Below are positions 32,578-44,292 of a stretch of 64,000 nt of DNA, in pieces; the first letter of the stretch is position 1, and each line of letters opens with the position of its first letter. The stretch is from Azolla caroliniana (lineage: Eukaryota; Polypodiophyta), in contig JBHGNT010000013.1 of the NCBI GenBank assembly GCA_043228905.1, positions 2,976,001 to 3,040,000 of the forward strand, written 5' to 3'. A model generated the notes under the pieces. That model had not been told where the DNA came from. It saw only the letters and a program-made list of their open reading frames with translations, and ran no database searches. Both the position numbers and the translations under genes were made by a program.

Positions 32578-33381
32578 GACATAGTTGATCCTCCCCGACA
32601 CTATAAACCGATTGGATGTAAGTGGGTGTACAAGGTAAAGTACAATGCTGACGGTTAGGTTAACCGGTATAAGGCCCAGTTAGTGGTGAAGGGATACGCG
32701 CAGACCCACGGAATCGACTACGACGAGACCTTCGCTCCGGTAGCGAAGATGACGACGGTTCGTGTGGTGTTGGCAATTGTTGCGGCAAGGGGGTGGTATC
32801 TTCACCAGATAGACGTGAAGAATTTATTTCTTCAAGGCGATCTTGAAGAAGAGGTCTTTATGACCCAACCCCCCCGTTTCCAGTTGGAGATGAACAAGTC
32901 GGCGGTATGCCGGCTGAAGAAGTCACTTTATGGCCTGAAGCAAGCCCCCCGAGTTTGGAATGCGAAGATCACGCACCGGTTGCGTAAGATGGGGTTTGCG
33001 GCCTCCAAGTCCGACTCTTTGTTGTTCATCCGGCAAGGTCCGGACGGTCTGGTTTGCATCTTGTTGTATGTTGATGATCTAGTCATCACCAGACCCGGAC
33101 TCGATGAAATCAGCCGAGTCAAGTACCAGTTGTCGGATGCATTTGAGATGAAGGACCTGGGGGACCTTCACTATTTCCTTGGGATCGGGGTGATCCGAAC
33201 CCCTGATGGCATATTTCTCTCACAAAGACACTATGTATTGAATATGTTATACAAGTTCGGCATGAGGGAATGCCGACCGATCTCCAGACCCTGGACCGGA
33301 ACTAGAAGCTCTGTCCCGACTCCGGACCAGCTTGCGATGAGAAGCAGTTCCGACAAATCGTTGGAAGCCTTATATATTTGA
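32578..33381 (+). pseudogene. pol: Copia-A reverse transcriptase
   Basis: Open from 32683 for 232 codons, with upstream sequence giving WDIVDPPRHYKPIGCKWVYK-like residues and a TAG near 32655. Motifs: VKGYAQTHGIDYDETFAPVA, IDVKNLFLQGDLEEEVFMTQ, KKSLYGLKQAPRVWN and catalytic LLYVDDLVIT. The frame fails near 33381 at the connection domain. Confidence 0.88.
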
Positions 33382-34020
33382 CAATCACCCGACCCGACAT
33401 TAGTTATCCAATCGGCGTGATCAGCCAATATATGCAGAAACCGACCATTGAGCACCTTCTATGTGTGCATTGAGTTTTGCGATATGTGAGTGGCACGAAG
33501 GAACGGGGATTGTTATACCGGCATGGTATAACCAAAGAGCTACGCGGCTACACCGATGCCGACTGGGCCGGCGATGCACCGGATCGCCGATCCACCTCCG
33601 GCTATTTGTTTTCCCTTGGTAGCATGGCTATTGCGTGGAGTAGCAAAAAGCAGCCAACAGTGGCCCTTTCGAGCACTGAGGCTGAATATCGGGGCACTAC
33701 CGTTGCCACCTGTGAAGCCATTTGACTTCGGCAACTGCTGCAAGACCTGCAGATCAAGGTGTCGACCCCGATCCTGATCTACTGCGACAACATAAGCAGC
33801 ATGCAACTCGCCAAGAACCTTGTATTCCATGCTCGCACAAAGCACATATAAGTGCACTACCACTTCGTGCGTGAGCGTGTCCTGAGCGGTGAAGTCGAAC
33901 TTCGGTATGTTCATACAGATCAGTAAGTTGCCGACATCTTCACCAAACCGCTCGGATCAGACAAGTTGCAACACTTCACCGAAATGCTTGGTGTTCAGCA
34001 TCTCGACGTGCCACACTTGA
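33382..34020 (+). pseudogene. pol: Copia-A RNase H
   Basis: 33477-33725 has RYVSGTKERGLLYRHG, GYTDADWAGDAPDRRSTSGY and PTVALSSTEAEY, the RNase H signature. A TGA at 33723-33725 stands where Trp is usual. Further on, YCDNISSMQLAKN, a TAA after HTDQ and VADIFTKPLG complete the domain. A TTGAGGGGGAG tract follows at about 34017, and the 3' LTR starts about 230 bases later after GTTGGGGAG. Confidence 0.85.
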
Positions 34021-34249
34021 GGGGGAGAACGGGCAAAGACACCGGAACGGGCAAAGGCAAAGAAACTACAGATTGCGCCAGTGAGGGAAGAACCGACAAA
34101 GGGAGAGACAAGAAGAAGAAGGCAAACAGGACCGGACCGGACGAGGAGCGCGAGCGAGGCGGAGTGACGCCAGAAGGAGTCGGGTGGAAGGATCGGCTGC
34201 CATGGAGACTGACACTACGATCCGACCTCAAGTTGAGCTTGTTGGGGAG

Positions 34250-34667
34250 TGTTGAGCGGCAAGCTCAACCGGATTCGGATCAGCTGAATATGCCTGAGTC
34301 GGATCGGCATCCGGTGAGCAAGTGAGCCGGTGAGTTGGGGAGCCGGTTAGCCAAATCCAACAGTAATTGGAAGCCTAGTAGTAGCCTTGACTGCTAGGTA
34401 GTTAATGACTCGTACTTAGTGTCAGACGCTCGTGTGAGCATTGAAGTACACTGTACTTCTGTCAGTCCTCTTAGGACTCGTATAAATAGTGATGTTGAAG
34501 CACGTTATATATGCAGAGAACTAATATTGTTTTGTAATAGATTTTTAACATTCTGCTCATTCTTTGTCTCTCCTGCGTATACTCTGTGTGTTAATTTCTC
34601 TCTCTCTCTCTCTGTTGCTATCTGGCTGAGCCGGTTTGTTTGACGCTTCCGCACCTTTGTTTTTACA
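34250..34667 (+). repeat. 3' LTR of Copia-A
   Basis: 418 bp, TGTTGAGCGGCAAGCTCAAC to TTGTTTTTACA, followed by CTAAA. The next 218 bases to Gypsy-E hold no recognised feature. Confidence 0.92.
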
Positions 34668-34885
34668 CTAAATTGGGTTACAAGTTCAATATATATAATA
34701 ATTGAACTAGAGCAACTGCCCTTTAGTCTAATTATAGAAATGTCCTAAACCTAGTCTGTCCAAGTGGGACAGTGTGAATACATTCATTATACCCCGTGTG
34801 GCTAACCTAACTTTCAATTGAGGATTTAACCCTAATCTTCACTATGACAGAGTGTTATTTAACTAGCATGCCAAAACAAAGGCAT

Positions 34886-35309
34886 TGTCAGGAACAGTAC
34901 TGAGACAGAGAAGGAATTAGTACTAAACGAAGGATTAGTACTATGAGAGGTGTAGAACTTCTTCAAGAGAAGGAAGAAGTGAGCGAGACGGAGAGAAAGA
35001 GAGAGAGAGAGAGATGATAAGAAAGATATGTATTATATGAAGAGAATATACAATGGTGGCTAAAAGGCTTAAGACTGACGTTGAACCAATTTGGTTCAAC
35101 ATAATGCTTAGTGCCCTCTTTTATAGTGTTTTCAGGAGTAATCCTGAAGCTTCTAGAATGTTCCAGAGAAATCTGGAATATACACTAATTTCCTATAACA
35201 AAATGTAAATGAAAATAATATCCTACGTATTACAATAGATGATCTAATGGTCAAGAGCTCGACCCATATAACCTAAGGTCATGGGTTCGAGTCTTGCCAT
35301 ATCATGACA
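34886..35309 (-). repeat. 3' LTR of Gypsy-E
   Basis: 424 bp. At 35230-35300 it carries a tRNA-like stretch (TGATCTAATGGTCAAGAGCT and GGTCATGGGTTCGAGTC, box A and box B-like). The same sequence is in the other LTR, so it belongs to the family and is not a tRNA gene. Confidence 0.9.
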
Positions 35310-36348
35310 CTATCCCCTCTTTAAAACGACGAGTGTCACGAGTCGTCTTGGATTGAGGACCCGGTTTGTGTGGATATTGACGATGGAAGTCTTCAAGAAG
35401 AGCACGAGCATTGGTCACATTCTCGATCGGTTCCCAAGTACGTTCGCTGGGACTATAGCCTAGCCAATCGACTAGATAGTAGAGCTTGTTGTGAACAATC
35501 TTGGAATCAAGGATGGCGGCAACCTCGTACTCCGGCCCATCTTCAAGCTCGATCGGGGGTGGAGGTTGGATAAGACGTCCTGGGATGGTGCTCTCGTGGT
35601 AGGGTTCGAGGAGAGAACTATGAAACACCGGATGTATCCGAAGTTGAGGAGGTAGATCGAGACGAAAAGCGACATCATTAATCTGTCCAATAATACGGAA
35701 AGGACCTAATCGCCGATAATCCAACTTCTCACATGGGCGAGTAGTCTTGATGTGTCGTCGTAGCAGCCACACTCGATCTCCAATATTAAAATTGGATGGA
35801 AGTCGATGACGATCCGCGTAGACCTTGTGTGTTTGTTGAGCTTGCTGGAGATGAGTAGATAAATCCGCTTGTATCTTGCGTAACCGCTCCAAACGATCCT
35901 CCACGCACGGATTTGTGGATACCTCTGGAGTTTCAAGTACACTCCACCGGGGGTGACATCCCATATAAGCATAAAATGGTGTAACTTTAGTGGATGCGTG
36001 GATAGAGTTGTTATAGGCAAATTCGGTGAAGTGGAGAATATATGCCCAGTCATCCTGATGATAGCTGAGAAAGCACCGTAGATACTGCTCCAGCGTTTGA
36101 TTTGTTCGTTCAGCTTGGCCGTCGGTTTGTGGGTGGTAGCCGGAGGAGAGGTTACAAGTGACCTTGAGCATGTTAAAAAGGTGCTTCCAGAATTTTGACA
36201 CGAACTGGGGTCCACGGTCACTGATGATACTATCGGTAAGTTCATGATGCCGACATACTTCACGCATGACAATTTTGGTAGTGTCTTTACTAGAGATCTC
36301 CTTAGTACATGGCAAGAAATGAGCCATCTTCGTATATCGATCGACCAC
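35302..36348 (-). pseudogene. pol: Gypsy-E integrase with C-terminal chromodomain
   Basis: 348 codons. The integrase core begins at its first acidic motif (VDRYTKMAHFLPC), then SIISDRGPQFVSKFW (second Asp), YHPQTDGQAERTNQTLEQYL (catalytic Glu), and the C-terminal GDRVWLLRRHI and LDYRRLGPF. Residues about 270-325 form a chromodomain (YEVAAILDSKI, YLVDWLGYSPSERTWEP), which in chromoviruses directs integration to modified histones. The N-terminal H2C2 zinc finger is missing because the upstream sequence jumps directly from RNase H. The C-terminus runs into the LTR edge. Confidence 0.9.
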
Positions 36349-36370
36349 CGTTAGAATTGCATTGAACCCC

Positions 36371-37753
36371 TTAGAGACTGGAAGATTCTTGACGTCGATT
36401 CAACACACGAGCATCCTGAAAGTAGGCAAGATTCTTGTGGTCACTAAATACGGTGACTGGATGAGAGGATCCCTCCAGAAAATGCCTCCATTGCATAAAA
36501 GAATCCACTATTGCCAATAGCTCCTTATCATGAATTTCGTAGTTGATTTCGGCGGCGTCAAACTTGCGTGAGTCAAAAGCCACAGGATGTAGCTTCTCAT
36601 CATTCCCCTGTTGTGACAGAATGCTCCCCAATGCAAAATCCGATGCGTCAGCTTCGATAATGAATGGTTTTTCCGGATCGACATGAGCTAGAATTGGAGC
36701 CGATGTAAATGCCTTTTTAAGACTCTCGAAAGCCATGTCCGTTTCTTCAGACCAGATGAACGGTTGTCCCTTCCTGGTAAGTTGTATGAGAGGTAGAACG
36801 ATCTTTGAGTAATCTTGTATGAACTTCCGGTAAAAATTGGCAAAGCCGAGGAAGCATTGCACATCCCGCACCGAACGCGGAGTCTGCCATTCTACCACCG
36901 TTTTGACCTTAGCTGGGTCCATGGAGATGCCTTCTAATGAAATGATGTAGCCGAGAAATTCCACTTGGTTGCACCCGAAACTACATTTTTCCAGCTTTGC
37001 ATACAGACCATGTTCTCGAAGTCGTTTTAGTACTAATAGTACATGAGAATCATGTTCTTCTTGGGTCTTTGAATAGACCAGTAGATCATCCAAATAGATG
37101 ATTAAACAATCATCCAATAGATCTCGGAATATATCATTAGCCATGTGCTGGAAGACTGTCGGCGCATTAGTGAGGCCGAACGGCATGACCGTATACTCGA
37201 AGTGCCCATATCTGGTGCGAAACGCGGTCTTCCATTCATCTCCTGGTCAGATCCGTACGAGGTTATTTGCTCCCCGTAAGTCGATCTTCATGAAGAACCT
37301 GGCACCATTGATCCGTTCTAAAAGACTTGAGATAAGGGGAAGAGCATACCTATTCCTGATTGTAACCTTATTCAAGCCATGGTAATCTACAATGAGACGA
37401 AGCGATCCATCTTTTTTCTTGACGAAGAAAATGGGCGTGCCGGCTGGAGATTTTGAATGCCGAATGAAACCATTTTCCAAATTCTCCTCTATATAGGCCC
37501 GAAGGACTTCCAGCTCGGTTGGTGACAAATTGTAGATCAGTCCCCATGGCGGCTCTTTTCCCGGTTGTAAATCGATGGGGCAATCGTACAGTCGATGATG
37601 AGGAAGTGTGTTGGCTTGTACTTTATCGAACACATCGGCGTAATGACGATACTTCTCGGGAAGTTGAACGGTGGATTCTTCTTTAGTGGTGCTGGAGGGG
37701 TTTACTAATATTGCAAAGAGGAACATTTCCTCCTTGCGCCCTTCTTTACGCAA
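36371..37753 (-). pseudogene. pol: Gypsy-E reverse transcriptase and truncated RNase H
   Basis: 37753-37247 holds the linker (EKYRHYADVFDKVQANTLP) and N-terminal reverse transcriptase (SPAGTPIFFVKKKDGSLRL, MKIDLRGANNLVRI). A TGA then occurs where Arg is conserved. 37186-36371 holds MPFGLTNAPTVFQHM, catalytic CLIIYLDDLLVYS and RNase H (EADASDFALGSILSQ, VTVFSDHKNLAYF). It breaks off at VLNRRQ and is followed within about 40 bases by integrase core sequence. The end of RNase H and the H2C2 region are therefore deleted. Confidence 0.9.
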
Positions 37754-38221
37754 CTAACATAGCGAAATGGTTGCCATCTTCTGAGTTGACCCTTGGGTTT
37801 GTCGACAACGGATTTCTCTTGTTCTCCAATCTATGTCTGGGTTATGTAACTCGAACCACGGTAATCCTAAAACTATAGGATGTTCTGGGATACTAATAAT
37901 ATTAAATGATACTACACATGCTAAGTTATCTAGGACAATATTAATGGGCTCTGACTCTTCTATGATATTTCCGGAAGCAAACGGACGTCCATCAATGACT
38001 ACTACAGAGGCTGGACACTGGAGTTTTCTTAGGGATATCTTATGAGCTTGAGAAAATTTCTTATCCATAAAGCAAGAGTTAGCTCCGGAATCTAGGAGTG
38101 CTAGGACATGTACTGGAGGGGTACTTTTAGTACTAACTATTACTTGGGCTACGAACACATCACTAACTTGCTTAGAGGGAATGGAACCACTAATGGGTTG
38201 CACAGATCTAGGGTTGTCCAA
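37754..38221 (-). CDS. pol: Gypsy-E aspartic protease region
   Basis: 155 codons with VLALLDSGANSCFMD (catalytic DSG) and LGLPWFELHNPDIDW, the usual Gypsy retropepsin-like pattern. The decayed Gypsy at 120-400 matches the same blocks. A TAG after this frame separates it from reverse transcriptase. Confidence 0.85.
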   Translation of the reverse strand: MDNPRSVQPISGSIPSKQVSDVFVAQVIVSTKSTPPVHVLALLDSGANSCFMDKKFSQAHKISLRKLQCPASVVVIDGRPFASGNIIEESEPINIVLDNLACVVSFNIISIPEHPIVLGLPWFELHNPDIDWRTREIRCRQTQGSTQKMATISLC

Positions 38222-38247
38222 CCAAACGGCTCCTATTTTGGCTAGAC

Positions 38248-39399
38248 TTAGTCGTTTAACTCTTCTTCTAACTTACTAAGGACATCAAATTTGTTTGCTA
38301 GATCTGGGATATTAGTACTATTAGGACTATCAGATATCCCTACTGAAATAGGCTCGGGTTTAGTACAATTAGAACTAGCGACTATTTGGTTTACCTGTCT
38401 TCTTGGCCTATGGGAGCAATTTATTGCGATATGTCCTGGTCCACCGCAATAAAGACATAGTCGATTTGTACGGCGTCGTTGCTTTTCTTCTTCGGATAAT
38501 GGTCCTCGACGACGTGTAGTGTCAATCTCCATCGGAGTCGGAGTATTCGCTGGAGGCGCATTATATGACTCCCTCGGAAAAGGTCTTGCTACCATTGAGG
38601 CATAGGTGGGCTCTGATCTTGCCTTCGGCATCTGTAGCTGTCGTTCCGAACGTCGCTCAAAGAGGTGGTTGTCACATCTCACCGCGCGATTGATTGCTTC
38701 TGTTAAGGACTTTGGTTCTTCGAGGAAGGTCAAGAGTAAATCCTTGACGTCGTTGCGTAAACCATAACGGAATTGCTCCATCAACGCTTGATCATCCCAA
38801 GGGATATCGGCGGCGAGTAGGCGAAAATCTGCAGCGTATGCGGAGGCTGGACGGTCACCTTAGCGTAATCGCCAGATTTTGTTGATTGCGGTCCTGATGT
38901 TGTCAGTATCTCCGAAACATGCTTTAAACTCACCTAGAAACTCTTCAAAATTGTTGAGTAACGGAGATTCCTTTTCTAATAGTGGAGCGAACCATGACAA
39001 CGTTGAGCCACTTAACAAAGTGCCTACTAAACCCACTCGTGATGCATCGGTGGGATATCGGGAAGGATGCATTTGAATAACTAATCGTACCTGGTTAAGG
39101 AACCCTCTAAACTGCAATCGCGTTCCATCGAACTTCATGGGAAGGCCAATCTTGGGTTCTTTATGAATCCCTTGTGTTCCGGGCCCTTGTTGTTGCATCG
39201 CTACGATAGTTGCTTCGAGTTGTTGCACGCGTAACGCATGTTCCCCATGTTGTTGTTGCGTTTGCTGCTTTTCTAAGGAGATTTGTTGAAGATCCCCCAG
39301 CAACCGTTGGTTTTCTTGTTTCAAAGCATGGAACTTCTCCTTCAAGCATTGAAATTCCGAGAAAACAGATTGATATTCTTCAGTGCTAACAGTGGCCAT
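38248..39399 (-). pseudogene. gag: Gypsy-E gag
   Basis: 39399-38860 starts MATVSTEEYQ with a coiled coil (about residues 10-70, Gln-rich) and a retrotrans_gag capsid (LPMKFDGTRLQFRGFLNQ, LSWFAPLLEK). A TAA follows WRLR. The frame then continues in register through DDQALMEQFRYGLR (38784-38248) to a CCHC knuckle (CLYCGGPGHIAINC). One C-to-T change (CAA to TAA) explains the break. Confidence 0.88.
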
Positions 39400-39472
39400 G
39401 GGATGAAAGAAAAGAGGAATAAAAGATTAGTAGGAAATGAGAGAGATAGAAGGTAGGAAAATTGGTTCAAAC

Positions 39473-39582
39473 TGTCAAGAATAGTACTGAGACAGAGAAG
39501 GAATTAGTACTAAACGAAGGATTAGTACTATGAGAGGTGTAGAACTTCTTCGAGAGAGAAGGAAGAAGTGAGCGAGACGGAG

Positions 39583-39619
<37 letters not shown>

Positions 39620-39913
39620 TGATAAGAAAGATATGTATTATATGAAGAGAATATACAATGGTGGCTAAAAGGCTTAAGACTGACGTTGAACCAATTTGGT
39701 TCAACATAATGCTTAGTGCCCTCTTTTATAGTGTTTTCAGGAGTAATCCTGAAGCTTCTAGAATGTTCTAGAGAAATCTGGAATATACACTAATTTCCTA
39801 TAATAAAATGTAAATGAAAATAATATCCTACGTATTACAATAGATGATCTAATGGTCAAGAGCTCGACCCATATAACCTAAGATCATGGGTTCGAGTTTG
39901 CCATATCATGACA
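39473..39913 (-). repeat. 5' LTR of Gypsy-E
   Basis: 441 bp and nearly identical to 34886-35309 apart from a longer (GA)n tract at 39588-39615 and a few point changes. Confidence 0.92.
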
Positions 39914-39918
39914 GGCAT

Positions 39919-40400
39919 TGACATTTGATTCCACTCCATTTAGGAAATGTATACCAAACAATTGACCTTCGTAAAATGGACACATCCGACAACACTGCTA
40001 AGTAGTTAATGACACCAATGTAGCCAACAAGACATAGTCAAGCTACAAGATTTTTAGTGATCCAATCAACAGGCAAACTAAAGACATTAACCCGACCTCT
40101 AACTTCATGAGTCATCTAATCAGATTTCTAAGTTTTTTTTGAATCATATGTTTGCCCTTCGTATATGTTTGAAACCTTTTAGTTGTACCTTACTCTATTA
40201 TGGTGTAGTTCTTTTACGGGGTACTAGTTTTCCAATGTTAAAGCCCTATACCCCTCCTATTAAGTAATATCCACATTCACATGGTGCGAACCATTCCTTT
40301 CTATAGTTAACAAGTCCTATAAAAAGGTAGACGAAAACCCTATAATATTGGACATATATTTTGTGCATAATCAAGAACAATAAGTTTCAACTATGTACTC
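39919..40400. other. Unassigned AT-rich sequence between Gypsy-E and the LINE fragment
   Basis: About 480 bases with no credible coding frame, RNA or repeat ends. It is the far side of the host DNA into which Gypsy-E inserted (continuous with 34673-34885 after removing the element and one GGCAT). Confidence 0.6.
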
Positions 40401-41220
40401 CTAAACAATAATAATTCATAGGTTTCTATCTCTCTATGTGCTACCCACCACTTAGAGACGAGAAAGATAGATATTATGCATTTGAGAATGCATGCAATCA
40501 TGGAGAAATTAAGTGTTGGGTCATCAAGAAATACCTTGTTGACACTTTTGTGACGCTGATGATTCTCTATGGTGTGGAAGTATGGAGCAATAACATAAGT
40601 CCACTTTGAATGAGTTTGAAAATGGTCAAAATCCATTTCTTAAAATGTCTTTCCAAGTCAAGAAGCAAATTCCATACACTATCCTTGAGACGATATCACT
40701 TCCCATTGAGATCATGGCCATGGAAATAGTTGTTGAATACATGCTTAAGGTTCAAAAAAGTCCCTCACATCGACTTCCTAGAATTGCATCTAGCTACAAA
40801 ACCATATTCTTTGTTGATAAGGGAAACTATACACATCAATACATGTTAGATCCAATCCCGTTGTTTGTCATCCGAATCATTGCTTCCATGTGACTAAGCT
40901 CACTCACATGCACTACAATATGAGGTGGGGGCATTTGGGCACAAGTGATTAGAGTAGTTGATAGTGCACACTTTGCCCAAAACAAGTTTAGGAATATGAG
41001 TACCACACTTTGACACAATGCTCTAACTTTGATCACATTGGACAATGCTCTCTATACATCTTTGATCAAACCCAATTCTTCCACAAAGATCTCTCACTGT
41101 CAGATTGCAACATTCATTAGTAAAGTTCTTGAATATCAAGAGTCACTACTCACTTTCACATGTATTACGTGAAAATGTAATATTTTTGGTCTCATAGCTC
41201 ATATTTAACCTTCGACGACG
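40400..41220 (+). pseudogene. LINE 3' end fragment
   Basis: 5'-truncated copy of the LINE at 41285-56290. It gives YAFENACN, IKCWVIKKYLVDTFVT and ILYGVEVWS, matching the C-terminus at 44400-44530, then 40606-40893 (FQVKKQIPYTILETISLPIE, HQYMLDPIPLFVIRIIASM) and a 3' untranslated part with CACTACTCACTTTCACATGT, matching 55540-56260. It lies immediately upstream of the longer LINE in the same orientation. Confidence 0.75.
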
Positions 41221-41314
41221 TAAGAAAATGCTCGTCGTAAAGCATATGAAGAAAGATTGAAAAATAAGGTTAAGGATAGTGCCTAAAGATGGAAATGTAG
41301 GCAAATAGGGACAC

Positions 41315-42160
41315 GTGACCTATGAGACTAACCCACGCCTTTTACGACTATGCTTTTGGAATTGCAATGGATACCCATGGAATGCGGGATTTGGCATAGA
41401 GAAGTTCACCAATGACTCAGATATCACACTTCTTGTTGAAACATGGGAGCATGATACTCAAAGGATTCAAGGTTTAGGAAACTATAATGTACACTCTTTG
41501 ATATGGGAGAAAATTCCAAGACAAAGAAGAGGACAAGGAGGGGTGGCATGTTTGATTAAGAGGGAAATAGAGAAATATGTCTCAATCCTAAAAAATGATG
41601 AACATAAATGCTACATATGGCTCAAAATAAACACTTAATGATTTGCCCACTTTTGTAGTTGGATGTTACATTCCTCATCAATATTCTAACTTTTATGCTT
41701 GTTTGGATAAAGATCAACCTTTTGCCAATCTAGAAGATGATATTGTTTATTTCAAATCCAAAGGAGAAGTTATTGTCTTTGGTGATATGAATGTTCATAC
41801 AAGAAGTTTCCAACTTGATTCACAAGAATCTTTCACGCCACATATCTCAAGGATGCAAGAGGCTATGCAATGTATAGTCGCTCTTCTAGCGATGAAAAAG
41901 ATCCGGACCAATTTGGGAATTTACTTCTACAAATGTGCAATAGTACCGGATTTCTTATTGCAAATGGTATTTCCTTATGACCCAACACCAATGGTTTTAC
42001 ATGTAGAAAACACAACAGAAATAGTGTGATTGACTATGTGCTACTTTCCAAAGGTATTTTGGATTGTATACATAAATTTTCACTTGGTGAATGGACACCG
42101 GAATCCGATCATAGGCCTTTATGTATTGATCTCAAAGTATGCATAGGTTTGATTGTGAGA
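41315..42160 (+). pseudogene. LINE endonuclease domain
   Basis: 41315-41638 and 41643-42029 encode an APE-like endonuclease/exonuclease/phosphatase fold: LRLCFWNCNGYPWN (catalytic Asn), LLVETWEHD (metal-binding Glu), GGVACLIKRE, then VVGCYIPHQYSNFY and VIVFGDMNVHT (Asp/Asn pair). Past a further frameshift, near 42070-42130, SLGEWTPESDHRPLCIDL gives the SDH catalytic motif. It would nick target DNA for target-primed reverse transcription. At least two frame breaks. Confidence 0.85.
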
Positions 42161-42169
42161 AGGCTATTG

Positions 42170-43604
42170 AGATAATAAACAATCGCACTTGAGCATCAAC
42201 CTTAAGCGAGTGCCCATGTATTCCAAGATGGTTGAGGATATGTTACAAATGACAAAGATACAACATGGTGCCACACTAGAATGCAAATGGGAAGCTTTCA
42301 AGAAAGTCTTCTCTCCTGTACAAACAAATGTTTTTCGGCCAACCGCACATCTTGGAAATGCACCAAGAAACTTAGGAAAAAATGGTTTGATAAAGAATGT
42401 TGTGAAGCTCGAAAGTGCCTTATGGTTTTGGATATAGTTAAGGATAAAGAGAATTACCGAAAGCATTTGCATGAGTATAAAAGGCTTATTCAAAGAAAGA
42501 GAAGAATATAGTAAGTTACTCAACAATTTATCCAAACGCAAGAGAAAGCACATGCATGTGCTTAATTTTGGAGAAATCTAAATGGGAAACATGTTGAGAG
42601 TTATAGTGACTTAACTCTTCACAATTTGTCTATGCATTGTAAGAATTTATATGAGTTATCTCTTGTCGAAAAGATGATGTATTATGGTTCTCTTTCACAT
42701 GTCTCCCTTTTCTACAATTGAAGATATATGCATAGGACTTAAGAAATTGGCCTCTCGAAAGGCAAGCGATCATCAATGTATAAAGGTTGAAATGCTCAAA
42801 TGGACGGGAAAGGAAGCATATGTATGGATAAGCGATATGTTTAATGATGCATTTCAACATGGTATGTTGTATGATTGGACTACAAATTGGATCAAACCTT
42901 TACATTAATGTAGAGATGTAAATAATGTAAACAACTATCAAACCATAATGGTTGGCTCATTAATGGCAAGACTATTTGGATGTATAATGGAATCAAAGAC
43001 AAGTGTATGGGCTGAAAAAAATGGTAAGAGAGCTTATGGACGAGCTGGCTTTCAAAAACACCATAACACCAGTGATCACCTTGTCATCGAGTATTAATGG
43101 AGGAAAGTCGCATTAGAGGTAAAGGTTTATATTGTTGCTTTGTAGACTTCAAGATAGCTTTTGATATGGTACATGCGAATGGAAGAACTTCAGATGCCAA
43201 GTGAATATATGCTTGCAATTTCCCAAATTTATGAGAAGGTTATATGTTGTGTGCATATGAGAGATAGACTTTCAAATTTTTTCAATAACACTATTGGTGT
43301 TAAGCAAGGATAGCCACTCTCACCAATACTATTTGGTCTATGCATTGATGAATTGGAATAAATGGTTACCAAGTTTGCAAAGGAAGAATGTGTTGATGAA
43401 GTTGCCATTGGGAATGTTGTGATTATGATTTTGCTATATGAAGATGATGTAGTGCTTTTTGCAAATACTTTAGGAGATGCACAAAAGCTTAAGAAGGCAT
43501 TGAAAAAAAATTGCATGCATACTAAATTAAGTGTCAATAGCTCTAAAACAAAGATTCTGCTTGTGAAGAGCCAAAAAAGAGATAAATCATGCATTATATA
43601 CAAC
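42170..43604 (+). pseudogene. LINE reverse transcriptase
   Basis: Fragments: 42684-42908 (LASRKASDHQCIKVEMLKWT), about 43120-43180 (YCCFVDFKIAFDMV, the first catalytic block), 43295-43345 (GVKQG*PLSPILFGLCIDEL) and 43362-43604 (ILLYEDDVVLFANTLGDAQK, catalytic box YEDD, then LSVNSSKTKILLVK). The sequence is cut at the codon for Tyr-Asn by the hAT-like element and resumes at 44293 with NEPLECVESFKYLG. Confidence 0.82.
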
Positions 43605-44284
43605 CATAGATTGACACATACGTGATATTCGTAATATTCTCCATGCGCAATATTCTCAATATTGGAGAATACGAAATGGCCCCAAGAATATTAGAAAACC
43701 ATTCGTTTTCCAAAATAAATATAAAACATTTATTTATTTATTTAAATTTATTTCACCAAAAAAAGAACAATTATTCATTAATAGATTATAGTGTCAAGAG
43801 AGTTTATGAAACTTATTTTAATTAATCATTTAATTAATTAATTTTTAAAAAACCAATATTATTATATTTATTATACAAATATGATTAGTATGAACTTTGA
43901 AGATATGATTAGTTTGAACTTCAAACTAATCATATCTTCAAACTTTGAAGTACTATTTTTAATGTCAAAATAAAAATATCCATAAATTTTAAGGGAATAA
44001 AAAGTGAGAAATTAATGAGCCTTTATTTTATTTTATTTATTTATTAAAAATAAACGAATACTTATAAGTTATACATTTATTATAAAATTTTAGTGGTGTC
44101 AAATCCCCAAGTCCCTCTTTTATTATCCCTATTTATTGTCAAGTTCCTCTTTTTTTTATCCTAGAAAATTAAAATAAGCAATTTTATTTTTTTTGAGTTA
44201 AACGAATACTTGTCCACCCATTCATATTCGTATTCGTTTGCGTTCGAATGGGAAACCCGACGAATGCGAATATGTCAATCTATG
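43605..44284. mobile_element. hAT-like non-autonomous DNA element (MITE)
   Basis: 680 bp bounded by perfect 12-bp inverted repeats CATAGATTGACA, followed at both ends by ATATTCG-containing sequence. The 8-bp flanks TATACAAC (43597-43604) and TGTACAAC (44285-44292) differ by one base, fitting the 8-bp duplications of hAT elements. Removing the insert rejoins LINE codons SCIIYN and NEPLECV. The interior is AT-rich with no coding capacity. Confidence 0.82.
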
Positions 44285-44292
44285 TGTACAAC

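Larger units (their letters stand above)
8657..34667 (+). mobile_element. Copia-A, outer LTR retrotransposon carrying element T and Copia-B
   Basis: LTRs 8657-9050 and 34250-34667 are alike and flanked by perfect 5-bp duplications CTAAA (8652-8656 and 34668-34672). Only about 5.3 kb of the 26 kb is Copia-A: 8657-9536, 21529-22529 and 31219-34667. Element T splits gag and Copia-B splits the pre-integrase region. Removing each insertion together with one copy of its target duplication makes the flanking codons read on. The coding sequence resembles Copia-C on the other strand. Several in-frame stops and frameshifts make it inactive. Confidence 0.93.
34886..39913 (-). mobile_element. Gypsy-E, chromodomain LTR retrotransposon
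   Basis: LTRs 34886-35309 and 39473-39913 (start TGTCA, end ATCATGACA) with perfect duplications GGCAT at 34881-34885 and 39914-39918. Minus-strand order is gag, protease, reverse transcriptase, RNase H, integrase, chromodomain, i.e. the Ty3/Gypsy chromovirus layout. The polypurine tract (AAAGAGGGGATAG read on minus) abuts the 3' LTR at 35310. Defects are few: a TAA in gag, a TGA in reverse transcriptase and a deletion between RNase H and integrase. It is among the younger insertions here. Confidence 0.93.
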
